From Tetramitus jugosus (taxonomy: Eukaryota > Heterolobosea > Eutetramitea > Acrasida > Vahlkampfiidae), in assembly GCA_937625935.1 (NCBI GenBank), contig OW569391.1, positions 310,001 through 374,000 on the forward strand: a stretch of DNA of 64,000 bases, in the 5' to 3' direction. The notes beneath the pieces were generated by a model that saw nothing but the letters and a program-made list of their open reading frames with translations, searched no databases and was not told the DNA's origin. Position numbers and translations under genes: made by a program. Positions 54,757 to 63,560 of the stretch are shown piece after piece (within the stretch, counting starts at the first letter, position 1; the number at the start of each line of letters is the position of its first letter).

Positions 54757-55563
54757 ATGTCCCAAGCTCCTCTACCAAAACCACTTCCACCATCCATCTC
54801 AATTCCCTGTGATATCAGATTTCATAGGGATAATAAGGTTGTTGCCAGTGGTGAATTACTATTTCTTGATAGTAAAATGTCTGTTGTGAACATCAAGAGT
54901 GTGGCAGATCGTAAAGATATTCCCAAAGAAATCAAGGATATGAAAGGAGTGACTATTCCAAAAATTGGTCAATTACTTGATTTACTTTATCCTAGATTGA
55001 CCAAAGCTACTAATCATTGGGCAGGAAGAGTTTCAATAAAGTTGGGTGCAGAATGGGAGTTGTTCAAGTACAATGATCCTACTGGGGAGAGAACCAATTT
55101 GACCAAAGATTATTTGGTACTTCATTGTAAGAACAAGAACCAAAAACGCCAGTACAGGCACCTGCTATCTATCAACTCTTCAAAGAAGCCAGCACGTCAA
55201 CATGAAACTAAAAAGCATATTGAAGATGATTCTGACGATTCCGATCTGGATCAGAGCTATTTGGAACCAACATCAAAGAAAAGCAAAGTTACGGAGGCAT
55301 CTGATTCGCCCTCGACTACTGAAAGAAGAGCAACAAGAAATAGCCCAACAACACCAGAATCCAAGCCACAATCATCCACCTCTTCTATCACAAATGCCCT
55401 TGACGAACAAGCTCGTTCTATGATGTCCGTAATTGATAATCAAATTGCAGAAGAAACTGAGAAAATGGAAGAAGCAAAAGTTAAATACCATAAATTGCGA
55501 GATAATGTTAATGTACTGAAGAGGAAAAGAGAAGCCTTAGATCAGTTCTATCAAACAAAGTGA
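54757..55563 (+). CDS. Cluster family member B: one WxGRV-type domain plus coiled coil
   Basis: Unknown function; 268 residues, ATG 54757. One family domain at about 8-130 (IPCDIRFHRDNKVVASGELL, LLDLLYP, HWAGRVSIKLGAEWELF), closest to the second domain of members A and F. A Ser/Asp linker and a coiled coil at about 215-265 follow. Its last ~70 codons and the following ~60 bp are almost identical to the 3' end of member F in inverted orientation, pointing to recent duplication or gene conversion. Confidence 0.7.
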   Translation: MSQAPLPKPLPPSISIPCDIRFHRDNKVVASGELLFLDSKMSVVNIKSVADRKDIPKEIKDMKGVTIPKIGQLLDLLYPRLTKATNHWAGRVSIKLGAEWELFKYNDPTGERTNLTKDYLVLHCKNKNQKRQYRHLLSINSSKKPARQHETKKHIEDDSDDSDLDQSYLEPTSKKSKVTEASDSPSTTERRATRNSPTTPESKPQSSTSSITNALDEQARSMMSVIDNQIAEETEKMEEAKVKYHKLRDNVNVLKRKREALDQFYQTK

Positions 55564-55623
55564 GAACTGGAACTGATCTCGAGTAAAGAGCAATAAACTG
55601 TGTACATTAACTCATTCTTGGTC
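55346..55623 (+). repeat. Inverted repeat, arm 1 (3' end of member B)
   Basis: About 278 bp, from near the ACACCAGAATCC in the coding region to CATTCTTGG after the stop. It matches the reverse complement of 59730-60007 with only a handful of differences by eye. Confidence 0.8.
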
Positions 55624-55894
55624 AGTCTCAAAGTTCGGCCTATGCTGGATACTCTGGTGTCTGTATCTTGCCTGTAACTAGCTCGACCAGATTTCTTTCC
55701 TTGTGTCAGAACCTGAATTGGTCACAACCGACCCATACAGTTGACTGTAGAATATTTCGAACCAGGGCATCAACAAGAACACTAATTGACACGCATGGAG
55801 TGATAGATAAATAATGTTGACACCAACCTTGATCAATGTTAAACCAATGAAAGGATATTGGCTTGCCATTTTCTGCGCGGTTGCGCGGCGCACA

Positions 55895-55950
55895 CCGCGG
55901 TTTTCAACGGCACACTCACTGGTTGCAGAATGTGCCTTTGAAAACCGCGG
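55895..55950. repeat. 20-bp hairpin with CCGCGG ends upstream of member C
   Basis: Arms 55895-55914 and 55931-55950 are reverse complements with a single mismatch, separated by a 16-nt loop. Both arm ends are CCGCGG. A third CCGCGG lies at 55966-55971. The segment is much more GC-rich than its surroundings. Confidence 0.75.
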
Positions 55951-56154
55951 ATTGACATCTTGGCACCGCGGCGACACCATAACACGACCATCCAGATGAT
56001 ACAAGTCGGCAAGTCCTGTAGATGCTGACCAACACCAGCGTTAAGCATGTGCAGAACGCACACGATGCGTAGGTTGCGCAATGCACATCTGCGGTGACTC
56101 GCTGTTCGTTGAATGTTCGTATTTTTTTAGCATGATGTGTGATGCTTTTGATGG
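55944..56154 (+). repeat. Duplicated upstream region (copy upstream of member C)
   Basis: Shares blocks in the same order with 58630-58850: CGGCGACACCATA, GTCGGCAAGTC-like, AGCATGT, GCACACGATGC-like, GGTGACTCGC, TTCGTTGAA and TTTTTTAGCAT. This is conserved promoter or duplicated flank. Confidence 0.6.
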
Positions 56155-56292
56155 AGCCACAATTTCTCCCATTGGCCACTGTTTTTCTTACAACAAGATT
56201 TGGGTCACCTCAAACCACTATTTAAAGGTGGTACCAACTTTCTCTGAAGAGAAAAACAACAAACTTAAATCATACCAACCATCTTTTCTGTA

Positions 56293-56979
56293 ATGACTAG
56301 TACTAGTTCTAATGATCTCCAAGCAAAGGGGCCACTCCTTCTTCCGCTTGCTATCAAGTTTACTGAGCAGGGTACTCCTGGCCACCTTTGCCAATTGATC
56401 GAGTTGTGCAAGAGGAGCAACACTTTCAAGGTAGAGTTAGGATCAAGTCTTCGTAAGAGAATGGGTGAACGCAAGGCCAAGGTCAATGAGGTTTTGAGCC
56501 ACTTGCATAAGGGAGTTAACAAGTGGGCCGATCGAGTGTGGATCCGCGATGGTGAGGAATGGAAGCTGATCGAAAAAGAAGGCTTCACAAGAGAGGTACT
56601 TGTCCAGAGGGTGAGACTTGGGCTTTTGGACCCTAGAACAAACTTGACTCGTAGTGACATTGTGAATGACTCAAGTGATGAAGATAACAACTGTATCCAG
56701 GATACAAATGATGAAAGTTACTCCTCGGAGGACGACGAGAACGAATCTGTGGAACATGAGAGTGAGTCTGAGGACGATCAAGAACCACCACGAAAGAAAA
56801 GGAGAATAGCTGTCTCCTTCCTACGTGTGATCAATGACTTGAGTCAAATCAATCAGGTCGTCCAACAACAAGAGAAGAAGATCAGTCGACAAGAGAAGAG
56901 GATCAGTTTGTTAATTAATGAGATCACTCACTTAAAGAAGCGCTTTAAAGATATGGTTCAAGAAATTCATGAAGAGTAA
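56293..56979 (+). CDS. Cluster family member C: divergent WxxRV domain plus coiled coil
   Basis: Unknown function; 228 residues, ATG 56293. The N-terminal domain (LLLPLAIKF, VNEVLSHLHKG, KWADRVWIRDGEEWKLIEKEG, TREVLVQRVRLG) is a shorter, divergent version of the family domain. It is followed by an acidic Ser/Glu/Asp tract, a basic PPRKKRR cluster resembling a nuclear localisation signal, and a coiled coil (VVQQQEKKISRQEKRISLLI). Member E is a decayed close paralogue. The promoter region resembles that of member D (GTGTGATGCTTT near 56137 and 57562). Confidence 0.68.
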   Translation: MTSTSSNDLQAKGPLLLPLAIKFTEQGTPGHLCQLIELCKRSNTFKVELGSSLRKRMGERKAKVNEVLSHLHKGVNKWADRVWIRDGEEWKLIEKEGFTREVLVQRVRLGLLDPRTNLTRSDIVNDSSDEDNNCIQDTNDESYSSEDDENESVEHESESEDDQEPPRKKRRIAVSFLRVINDLSQINQVVQQQEKKISRQEKRISLLINEITHLKKRFKDMVQEIHEE

Positions 56980-57719
56980 CACAATAAAACCTTTTGTACA
57001 ATGTCAATCTCATCAAATGCGCAACTGTCAGTGGTCCTATAGAGCTACCTTCACTCCAATCAAGTTTCAATCGAAACATTGCAGTTCCATCATGACAAAA
57101 GACATGGCGTTTTGAGTACTTTTCTCATTAAAATTTCATTAGGTTGCTTCTCGTGGCATTCTTTCGTTGTAGGTAACAAGCAATTTAATAGGATAGTAAT
57201 GTGATGAATTTCTGTAAGGACAATGTCAAATACTTCTATCTTTTGAGTGAAAAAAGAGAGTTGTTAATAAAACCTTCTGTTCTGATTGTCATCCAGCTGA
57301 GTATCTGATGGTCAGTTGGATGGTGGTGTGATCGCACAATAAATGCTCACTGCCCAGCATGCTCACAAATGGTGCGGATATCGGCGTGTACGAGATAACT
57401 AGCTGTCGTAGTCATATGACGCAGATATCTGCTTGGGACATCCTGGCCGTTCTGCGCTGTGACGATGCGTAAGTGCAGTCGACCGCGGTTTTTGCAACGA
57501 CGGGACAGCGCCGTGATGCGAGTGCAATTCTAGATTCGTATGCAATTTTACCGCGTTGGATGTGTGATGCTTTCGATGATGGCACACGATTTCTCCCCTT
57601 GCCACTTTTTTCTTTACAATGGAACCCAAGTGACCCGGCAGTGGCCTTAAGTAGTCCTTCCCCACTCATAATTTCTTTGGGCAAACCAAACCACAACTAA
57701 CCAATCAATCACACCAAGT
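56980..57719. other. Intergenic of the cluster; contains promoter-like block shared with member C
   Basis: About 740 bp without a gene. The right half holds a GC-rich patch with CCGCGG at 57483-57488. A block at 57562-57640 (GTGTGATGCTTTCGATGA, ATTTCTCCC, GCCACT) resembles 56137-56190 upstream of member C. Confidence 0.5.
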
Positions 57720-58433
57720 ATGAGTAATCAGCAAACCAAAATTCCCCTTCCAGCAAACATCAAGCTCCATATTAATGGTAAAGATGTTGATGCAACATTG
57801 GTGTACATGGAGAAGACTACCAAGCTTGCACCAATTATCTTGTTGAGTGGACTTGTTTCAGGTATTGATTTTCAAACAGAAACACTCATCACACTTCAGG
57901 ACTTGATTGCCAAGGTGTCACCAAACTCAGGATCATCATGGAAAGGTAGGTTCTCTATTCTAGATCGAAGTGGACGATTGAGAAAGATGGGAAGTCCAGG
58001 ATTAGAAACAACTAGAGACTTTTCTAAACTTGTTAAAAATGGTGATAAGAGCATTGAGGTCAAGTCCTTCTTGAAGCGTCTTACTAAGGACAATTCCAAG
58101 GCACTGGGCTCTGTGCAAAGACAGAATCAACAAGCTAAAAGAACCAAGCGCAGCCACTCGGACTCCAGTGTCGAAGGTCCATCAAAGAAAAGAAGAACCA
58201 ATGTGGCTTCATCTGGGTTGAGAACAGACAAAGAAGGGGCTAAATTGCAGCAAAATATTCGTTCTTTCTTGGCTTCCCGTGCAAAAGCCATGATGTTCAA
58301 ACAGCGAGCTTCAGACCAGATAGACGCTTTGAGTGAAACACTTGAATTGGGGTCGTTGATTGAAAAAACTGCAAGACGCCAAAGAAGAGGACCTAAATGG
58401 GCGACTTTCTCTGTTGAAACAGCATGCGAATAA
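57720..58433 (+). CDS. Cluster family member D: WxGRF domain, possible frameshift near the 3' end
   Basis: Unknown function; 237 residues, ATG 57720. It has a family-type domain (IPLPANIKLHINGKDVDATL, LQDLIAKVSP, SSWKGRFSILDRSGRLRKMG), a Ser/Lys/Arg linker with PSKKRR, then the helix DQIDALSETLELGSLIEK. After an A6 run near 58364 the annotated frame turns Arg/Trp-rich. The frame reached by removing one A gives a coiled-coil-like LQDAKEEDLNGRLSLLKQH, as expected for this family. So the real 3' end may be shifted, by mutation or sequence error. Confidence 0.62.
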   Translation: MSNQQTKIPLPANIKLHINGKDVDATLVYMEKTTKLAPIILLSGLVSGIDFQTETLITLQDLIAKVSPNSGSSWKGRFSILDRSGRLRKMGSPGLETTRDFSKLVKNGDKSIEVKSFLKRLTKDNSKALGSVQRQNQQAKRTKRSHSDSSVEGPSKKRRTNVASSGLRTDKEGAKLQQNIRSFLASRAKAMMFKQRASDQIDALSETLELGSLIEKTARRQRRGPKWATFSVETACE

Positions 58434-58629
58434 TAAACATCATCATTGCACTCAATCATACCAGAATAAAATCATCGGTCCTTTGTTTCAAAACTACCTC
58501 TTCTATTACAAGTGGCAGTCTGCAACCCCAGTGAGTTCCAACATGTCCATAATTTCATCAAATCCCTTCCCAAAACAGGCTCCCAGTTTCAGAGTGAGCT
58601 CCATGGAACAATGGCACGGAGGAGCCGAA

Positions 58630-58850
58630 GACTCAAGGCACGCCGGCGACACCATAGCACTACCATCGAAATGTAGTTTCTCGAGATGACAGCGGGCCGG
58701 CAAGTCTTGCGGCTCGTTGATAAGCGTACCAGTACTAAGCAAATTTGTCCAGCATGTCCAGACCGCACGTGATGCAGGGTGCGCAAAAGGTGACTCGCGG
58801 TGATGCATTCTGTCGTTGAAGGTGTGATTGGTCTTTTTTTAGCATCACAC
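58630..58850 (+). repeat. Duplicated upstream region (copy upstream of member E)
   Basis: Same ordered blocks as 55944-56154, beginning CGCCGGCGACACCATAGC and ending TTTTTTTAGCATCACAC. Confidence 0.6.
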
Positions 58851-58964
58851 TTGTAAAAAGCGCCAGTTGACCAAAATTCGTTTTCTGCTGGGATTCTGGC
58901 ATATTTTTAGGCGTTCTCTTAGAAAAGCAACACCACTTAAACCTTAGTATCCATTATTACTTTC

Positions 58965-59417
58965 ATGAGTTCTCGCTATAATGATCTCCAAGCCAAGTTG
59001 GAGCCACTCCTTCTTCCACTTGCTTTCGAGTTTCAATCACATGATGGTCTTTGTGAGAGAATAGGCCAAGGAAAAAAGGGTCATGAGGTTTTGAGGAAAT
59101 TGCATGAAGCAAACAAATTGGTAAAAAGAGTTTGGTTTCGCGATGGTGAGAAATGGAAGATGATTGAAAAAGAAGATGGCGTCAAAAGAGATACACTTGT
59201 ACATAGGGTGAGACTTGGGAGTCCAAACTTGACTCGTAGTGACACTAGTGATGAGGATGACAAATGTATCCAGGAAAGTTTCTCTGAGGACTACGAGAGT
59301 GAATCGGGTGAATCTGAGGAGCATGGGAATGACTCTGAGGACGATCAGAAACCACCACGAAAGAAAAGAAAAGTAGATGTCTCTATCAAATCTATCAACC
59401 AAAAACAAGCCGCATAA
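58965..59417 (+). pseudogene. Cluster family member E: truncated paralogue of member C
   Basis: An open frame of 150 residues (ATG 58965) matches member C from its start (NDLQAKLEPLLLPLAFEF versus NDLQAKGPLLLPLAIKF) through the WFRDGEKWKMIEKED core, the acidic tract and PPRKKRK. It lacks about 25 residues of the domain and stops before the coiled coil. The downstream untranslated sequence (GAGATCATTCACTTAAAGAA near 59440) still resembles the coiled-coil coding part of member C, so the truncation is secondary. It may be a pseudogene or express a short protein. Confidence 0.65.
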
Positions 59418-59729
59418 TGGTGGACTGTCGGAAAAGGACACTGAGATCATTCACTTAAAGAACCGCCTTAAACATGGCCCAACAAATGTGAAGAGCTTCA
59501 GTAACATTATAAATAGAACTCGTTTTCACTGTTGTTTTTGATGCCGTCTTGTAGACAGGTACTTAACGACGAGGCAATGAACTGCTTTCGTATCTGCGAA
59601 CTTGTAAACTGCTCCATGAATCGAGTTGACTGCTTCTCTGATCTGGTGGTTGAGGGTCCACAAACAAAGACTGAGTTCCAGACAAAACAAAACGTGAACT
59701 AATTTCCCTCTCAGCTCACAATAAGCCAC

Positions 59730-60007
59730 ACCAAGAATGAGTTAATGTACACAGTTTATTGCTCTTTACTCGAGATCAGTTCCAGTGCTCACTTTGTTTG
59801 ATAGAACTGATCTAAGGCTTCTCTTTTCCTCTTCAGTGCATTAACATTATCTCGCAATTTATGGTATTCAACTTTTGCTTCTTCCATTTTCTCAGTTTCT
59901 TCTGCAATTTGATTATCAATTACGGACATCATAGAACGAGCTTGTTCGTCAAGGGCATTTGTGATAGAAGAGGTGGATGATTGTGGCTTGGATTCTGGTG
60001 TTGTTGC
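59730..60007 (-). repeat. Inverted repeat, arm 2 (3' end of member F)
   Basis: Reverse complement of 55346-55623 with few differences, covering the last ~70 codons of member F, its stop and ~60 bp beyond. Confidence 0.8.
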
Positions 60008-61180
60008 ATTGTTTCTTGTAGCTCTTGTTTCTACTGTGGAGGGCGAATCAGATGCCTCTCCAATTCTACTTTTCTTTGGTGTTGGTTCCACGTAACTCTT
60101 ATCTGTGTTATCAGATTCATTGCCATCGTCATCTTCATTATCTTGACGATTTCGCTTCTTCGAAATACTGTCCAGTTTAAGATGATTGAATTGCTCTCTT
60201 TTGCCTGTATTCACACAATGACTTATCAAGTACTCTCTTGTGAGACACTCTGTCGTCTGACCAGGATCTTTGTACTTGAGCATCTCCCACTTGTCATCAA
60301 TCTTGATTTCAACTTTTCCTGCCCAACGATTCGAAGCTTTGCCCTTCTTGGGATAGACAAGATCCAAAAACAGACCAATTCTTGATAAAGTGACTCCTTT
60401 CAACTTCTTAACTTGTGGGGCAATGTCTTTGCGGTCAACCACATTGCTCAGGAGCACAACAGAGTATTGACTGTCAACAAAAAGGAGTTCACCTTCTGCA
60501 ACCATGGTACGATCCTTGAGAAACCTAATGCCAGTGGGAATTGGAATGGTTGATGGCGGTGCTGTTGTGCCGTCATGATCACCAGATGAAGAAGAAGGAC
60601 CAATTGCAAATCTTTCTTCACTGTCACTGTCACCTTCATCACTATTCTCATCACGAGAAACATTCTTTGACAGGTTGTTATTTGTTTGAGTGTCCTTTCG
60701 AAGCAAGTCACTAAAATCTTCTTTTGATTTCTCATTAAATGCAGTCAGTGCGAGTTCCTTTCTTGAGAACCTCTTCTTTGTCACAACAGCAGGCTCATTC
60801 AGATCAATATCATCACCACTCTTTTTCTTTGGCTTTCTGTTTCCATTTTCAATCATTTTCCATTGACCACCAACCTTGACAGAAACTCTTCCAGCCCAAG
60901 TAGTCACAGGATTCTTATTCTTCTTTGGATACAACTTTTCCAATATTTCATGAGCCTTGGAAAATTGTTGTCCTGCTTTGAGTTCTCTAAACGATTCTGG
61001 AAGATTAGTCAAATCCTGACTGACTACTTTCAATGTGACAATCGAGTACACATTATCAATATACTCCAATACTCCTTTGGCAACAACGATACCATTGTGA
61101 TGGAACCTGATACTTGCTGGGATTGCTGGCTTTTTCATCCTTGCTTCTTGTTGTTGATTGGTTGAAGTACTTGTACTCAT
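59789..61180 (-). CDS. Cluster family member F: two WxGRV-type domains plus coiled coil
   Basis: Unknown function; 463 residues from ATG 61180 on the minus strand. The frame is open further upstream to 61510, but that part is Cys/Trp-rich and unlike the family. The start at MSTSTSTNQQQ matches the layout of member A. Domain 1 is at about 18-150 (IPASIRFHHNGIVVAKGVLEY, TTWAGRVSVKVGGQWKMI). Domain 2 is at about 210-335 (IPTGIRFLKDRTMVAEGELL, NRWAGKVEIKIDDKWEMLKY). An acidic linker and a C-terminal coiled coil shared almost exactly with member B follow. It is a chimera in effect: A-like body, B-like tail. Confidence 0.72.
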   Translation of the reverse strand: MSTSTSTNQQQEARMKKPAIPASIRFHHNGIVVAKGVLEYIDNVYSIVTLKVVSQDLTNLPESFRELKAGQQFSKAHEILEKLYPKKNKNPVTTWAGRVSVKVGGQWKMIENGNRKPKKKSGDDIDLNEPAVVTKKRFSRKELALTAFNEKSKEDFSDLLRKDTQTNNNLSKNVSRDENSDEGDSDSEERFAIGPSSSSGDHDGTTAPPSTIPIPTGIRFLKDRTMVAEGELLFVDSQYSVVLLSNVVDRKDIAPQVKKLKGVTLSRIGLFLDLVYPKKGKASNRWAGKVEIKIDDKWEMLKYKDPGQTTECLTREYLISHCVNTGKREQFNHLKLDSISKKRNRQDNEDDDGNESDNTDKSYVEPTPKKSRIGEASDSPSTVETRATRNNATTPESKPQSSTSSITNALDEQARSMMSVIDNQIAEETEKMEEAKVEYHKLRDNVNALKRKREALDQFYQTK

Positions 61181-61499
61181 CTCCTTGTGTGTTTGCGTGT
61201 ATGCGGTTGTTGCTTTTTTTTTCGGTTCGCGCAGTCGCAGACAATTGATTGCGCCGTCTCCCTCCCCGCTTGCGCAGACTGGCGTTTTTTCTTCTTCACA
61301 AGCGCATGCAGACGTCGGCATAAACATCAAGAAAAAAAAAGCTTCCCAAGTCCAATCACAACACCATGCCCAATAAAACAAGAGTGCGAGATTTGGGCAG
61401 GCTTGAGACGAGTTGTGGCAGGTTAGAAAAGCCATCATTGCATGATGAGTTCCTACAATGATAATGATGGTGCACCACCACTCTTCATTGGTGTTTTTT

Positions 61500-61900
61500 C
61501 TGAGTGGCAATTAGTTCTTGTAACGTGGAGTCACTTTGGGTGGCACTGGCAAGGAATTTGGAAAGAGACACCCTACTTTGGGAAATTTTGTAAAGATTGG
61601 TGCAGGAGCCAAGGTGTTGGGCATTATTTTGTGGGTAATGGGTCAAGGATTGGAGCAGAATCAGTCGTTGTCAAGGATGTGCCAGAAAACAGGACTGTAG
61701 TGGGTATTCCTGGTCGCTGCATTAGCAATAGCAAAAAGTTGCATACGAATGATCCTGTTCATGTGAGTACAAGCGATAAGGTACCATTGTTGGCAGCGTC
61801 GGATGAAGTGAACAACACTGCTTCCGCTCCTGCAATCACTGAAAAGAAAAGAGCGGTGCACATGCCTGATACGGATGCCGAGGCAATCACTTTACCGTAG
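61500..61900 (+). pseudogene. Serine O-acetyltransferase remnant
   Basis: Two plus-strand frames must be combined to see the family. [19 protein letters not shown] and [11 protein letters not shown] lie in one frame from 61527. [20 protein letters not shown] and TVVGIPGR lie in another, ending near 61717. The frame change falls at a T run near 61627-61632. These are left-handed beta-helix hexapeptide repeats of CysE-type enzymes, which acetylate serine for cysteine synthesis. The N-terminal half is missing and a stop precedes GVTLGG. A non-family tail runs to the stop at 61900. Clearly a broken copy. Confidence 0.75.
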
Positions 61901-62049
61901 AGAGGTGCGCCTCGAAACAGAGCTGAAACTGATGGCTCAGAGGTTAAGGATACTGGAGGAGCGCGCTACAGGAGAGAAACCATTGGTGTAGCGACTAGAG
62001 CGGAACGATTTTTGAACAATGGGAGACAAAAGGGATGGTCTGGGAGGTG

Positions 62050-62335
62050 TCATGACAGAAGAGCTGTGTTTTCTCTGTTCAGAGGTGCGTAAGAGTGCTT
62101 TCGAGTGCACAAGCAACAGGGAAATATTTGGAGTGGAGGCTTTGGAGCCAATAGGATGGCAGCACCAGAACTGATAGCAATCTTGAGTCCCTCCATGAGT
62201 ACAACTTCTCTTGCTGTATCGGTTGCTTGTTGACTGTTGACCTTGAAGATTTCATCGGCCAAATCAAGTTTCATCACTTCAGGGACGAATCCAGCACCGA
62301 TACCTTGAATCTTGTGAGGTCCATACTGCAATAGA
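62050..62335 (-). pseudogene. Cysteine synthase (O-acetylserine sulfhydrylase) remnant
   Basis: Minus-strand frame with GPHKIQGIGAGFVPEVM, LADEIFKVNSQQATDTAR and EGLKIAISSGAA, the C-terminal core of CysK/CBS-type PLP enzymes. The N-terminal two thirds, including the PLP lysine region, are not found upstream, and after SSGAA the frame loses resemblance to the family. It faces the serine acetyltransferase remnant, 150 bp away. Confidence 0.75.
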
Positions 62336-62869
62336 AGGTAATCTTCTCAGAGAAGGTAACCACTCTTCAATTTCTGATTGCCATCAGGTCTGCTTCTCCT
62401 ATTTTTGAGCTCCAGGTTGGAGCTCCTTTTGATGCTGCATGTAGTATTTGGAATAACCTGTGTTTCCTCTCCCTCTATACTTGTTCACAAAGGTTCCCAT
62501 CCCTGATCTGTTCTTTGATATACATTTATTGAATGATTGTGTTAGTTGAACAGAACAAAACAGTGAGTGTTGCAGCAACCATGCAACGTACCGTGGTACC
62601 TCCACAGTGAGCTTCCAAGGCAATTACATCTTTCCCTCAATCAGATAAGATATCCTATTGCTACTGAACAATGACAGAAGAGTGAGACTACAAAAGAACA
62701 CAAAAAACAAAGTGGCCAGAACTCAGCTTTTAAATTATTTTGAGAGGTTCTTATTTGGGTTTATCAACACCTGGGAAAGTGATCTTGAGTACTCTGTAGC
62801 ATCCATATGTTGTCAATGATTCTGCAGCAGAGACCATGAATGCATCGCATTTCAGTGGTGGAGGACTGA
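62336..62869. other. No gene recognised
   Basis: 534 bp. A minus-strand frame at 62399-62623 has no family resemblance. No tRNA or repeat was seen. Confidence 0.45.
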
Positions 62870-63527
62870 ATGATGCATCGGTATTACTCAGGCCAACAGT
62901 ACACACCTCACAGTTGGAGCAAATTCAAATTCCAGTACTCCATTCTGGTACAAATACCAGCTGTTCATGCGAGAATGGTCATGGAGCAGAACAACAACCA
63001 TCGCTTCTCTGGCAGGACTGATGCTGATGGACAGCATCAAGAATGCATCGAATTCAAGGAGACTGCAAGAAAAGTAAAGCAACCAGTCACCATCACATGT
63101 GAGGCGTCTGTTCAAGACATTAACAGACAAGCAATCAATTCCTCTGCTTCGTCCATTATTCATCCATCGAGTTTGTATGTCGGTGTGAGAACCAAGAAGC
63201 AATTTGTGAAGCCCAATGTGAATTATGATCTGGATCTGATTGTGATCATTGACGGAAAACCAAAACCCGATGTAATAGTCTTGACAGCCACTACTATCGA
63301 GAGAGTGAGACATGGATACTCGTACATGGAGAATGAAGTGTTCCGATCGATCATTGCATCTCATTACAATCCGTATCTTACAATGTTCAATTCAACAAGG
63401 GAAGGCACCTATACCCTCACATTCCAAATTGAGGATCAAAAACTTCGTTGCATGTACTATGGACAATGCTCTGAATCAATCTGAAGAACTAGTTGTTCAG
63501 GTACCGTTCGAAGGACTAGACGAATGA
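62870..63527 (+). pseudogene. Alpha-2-macroglobulin-like fragment
   Basis: A 204-codon plus-strand frame (62870-63484) contains KQPVTITCEASVQDINRQAI, SSIIHPSSLYVGVRTKKQFV and YDLDLIVIIDGKP. These resemble the macroglobulin-like (MG) domains of alpha-2-macroglobulin family protease inhibitors, especially the bacterial-type ones. GTYTLTFQIEDQ follows, after which the frame ends. The continuation (SEELVVQVPFEG) is in another frame to 63527. No signal peptide, thioester or bait region is present. It is therefore a partial, frameshifted copy. Confidence 0.6.
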
Positions 63528-63560
63528 TGGGTTGGATGTGGTGATCGTTTGAGATTGGAC

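Noticed and set aside
61181-61510. N-terminal extension of cluster member F
   Set aside because: Cys/Trp-rich and unlike member A, whose start aligns with the ATG at 61180; the extension overlaps the likely promoter.
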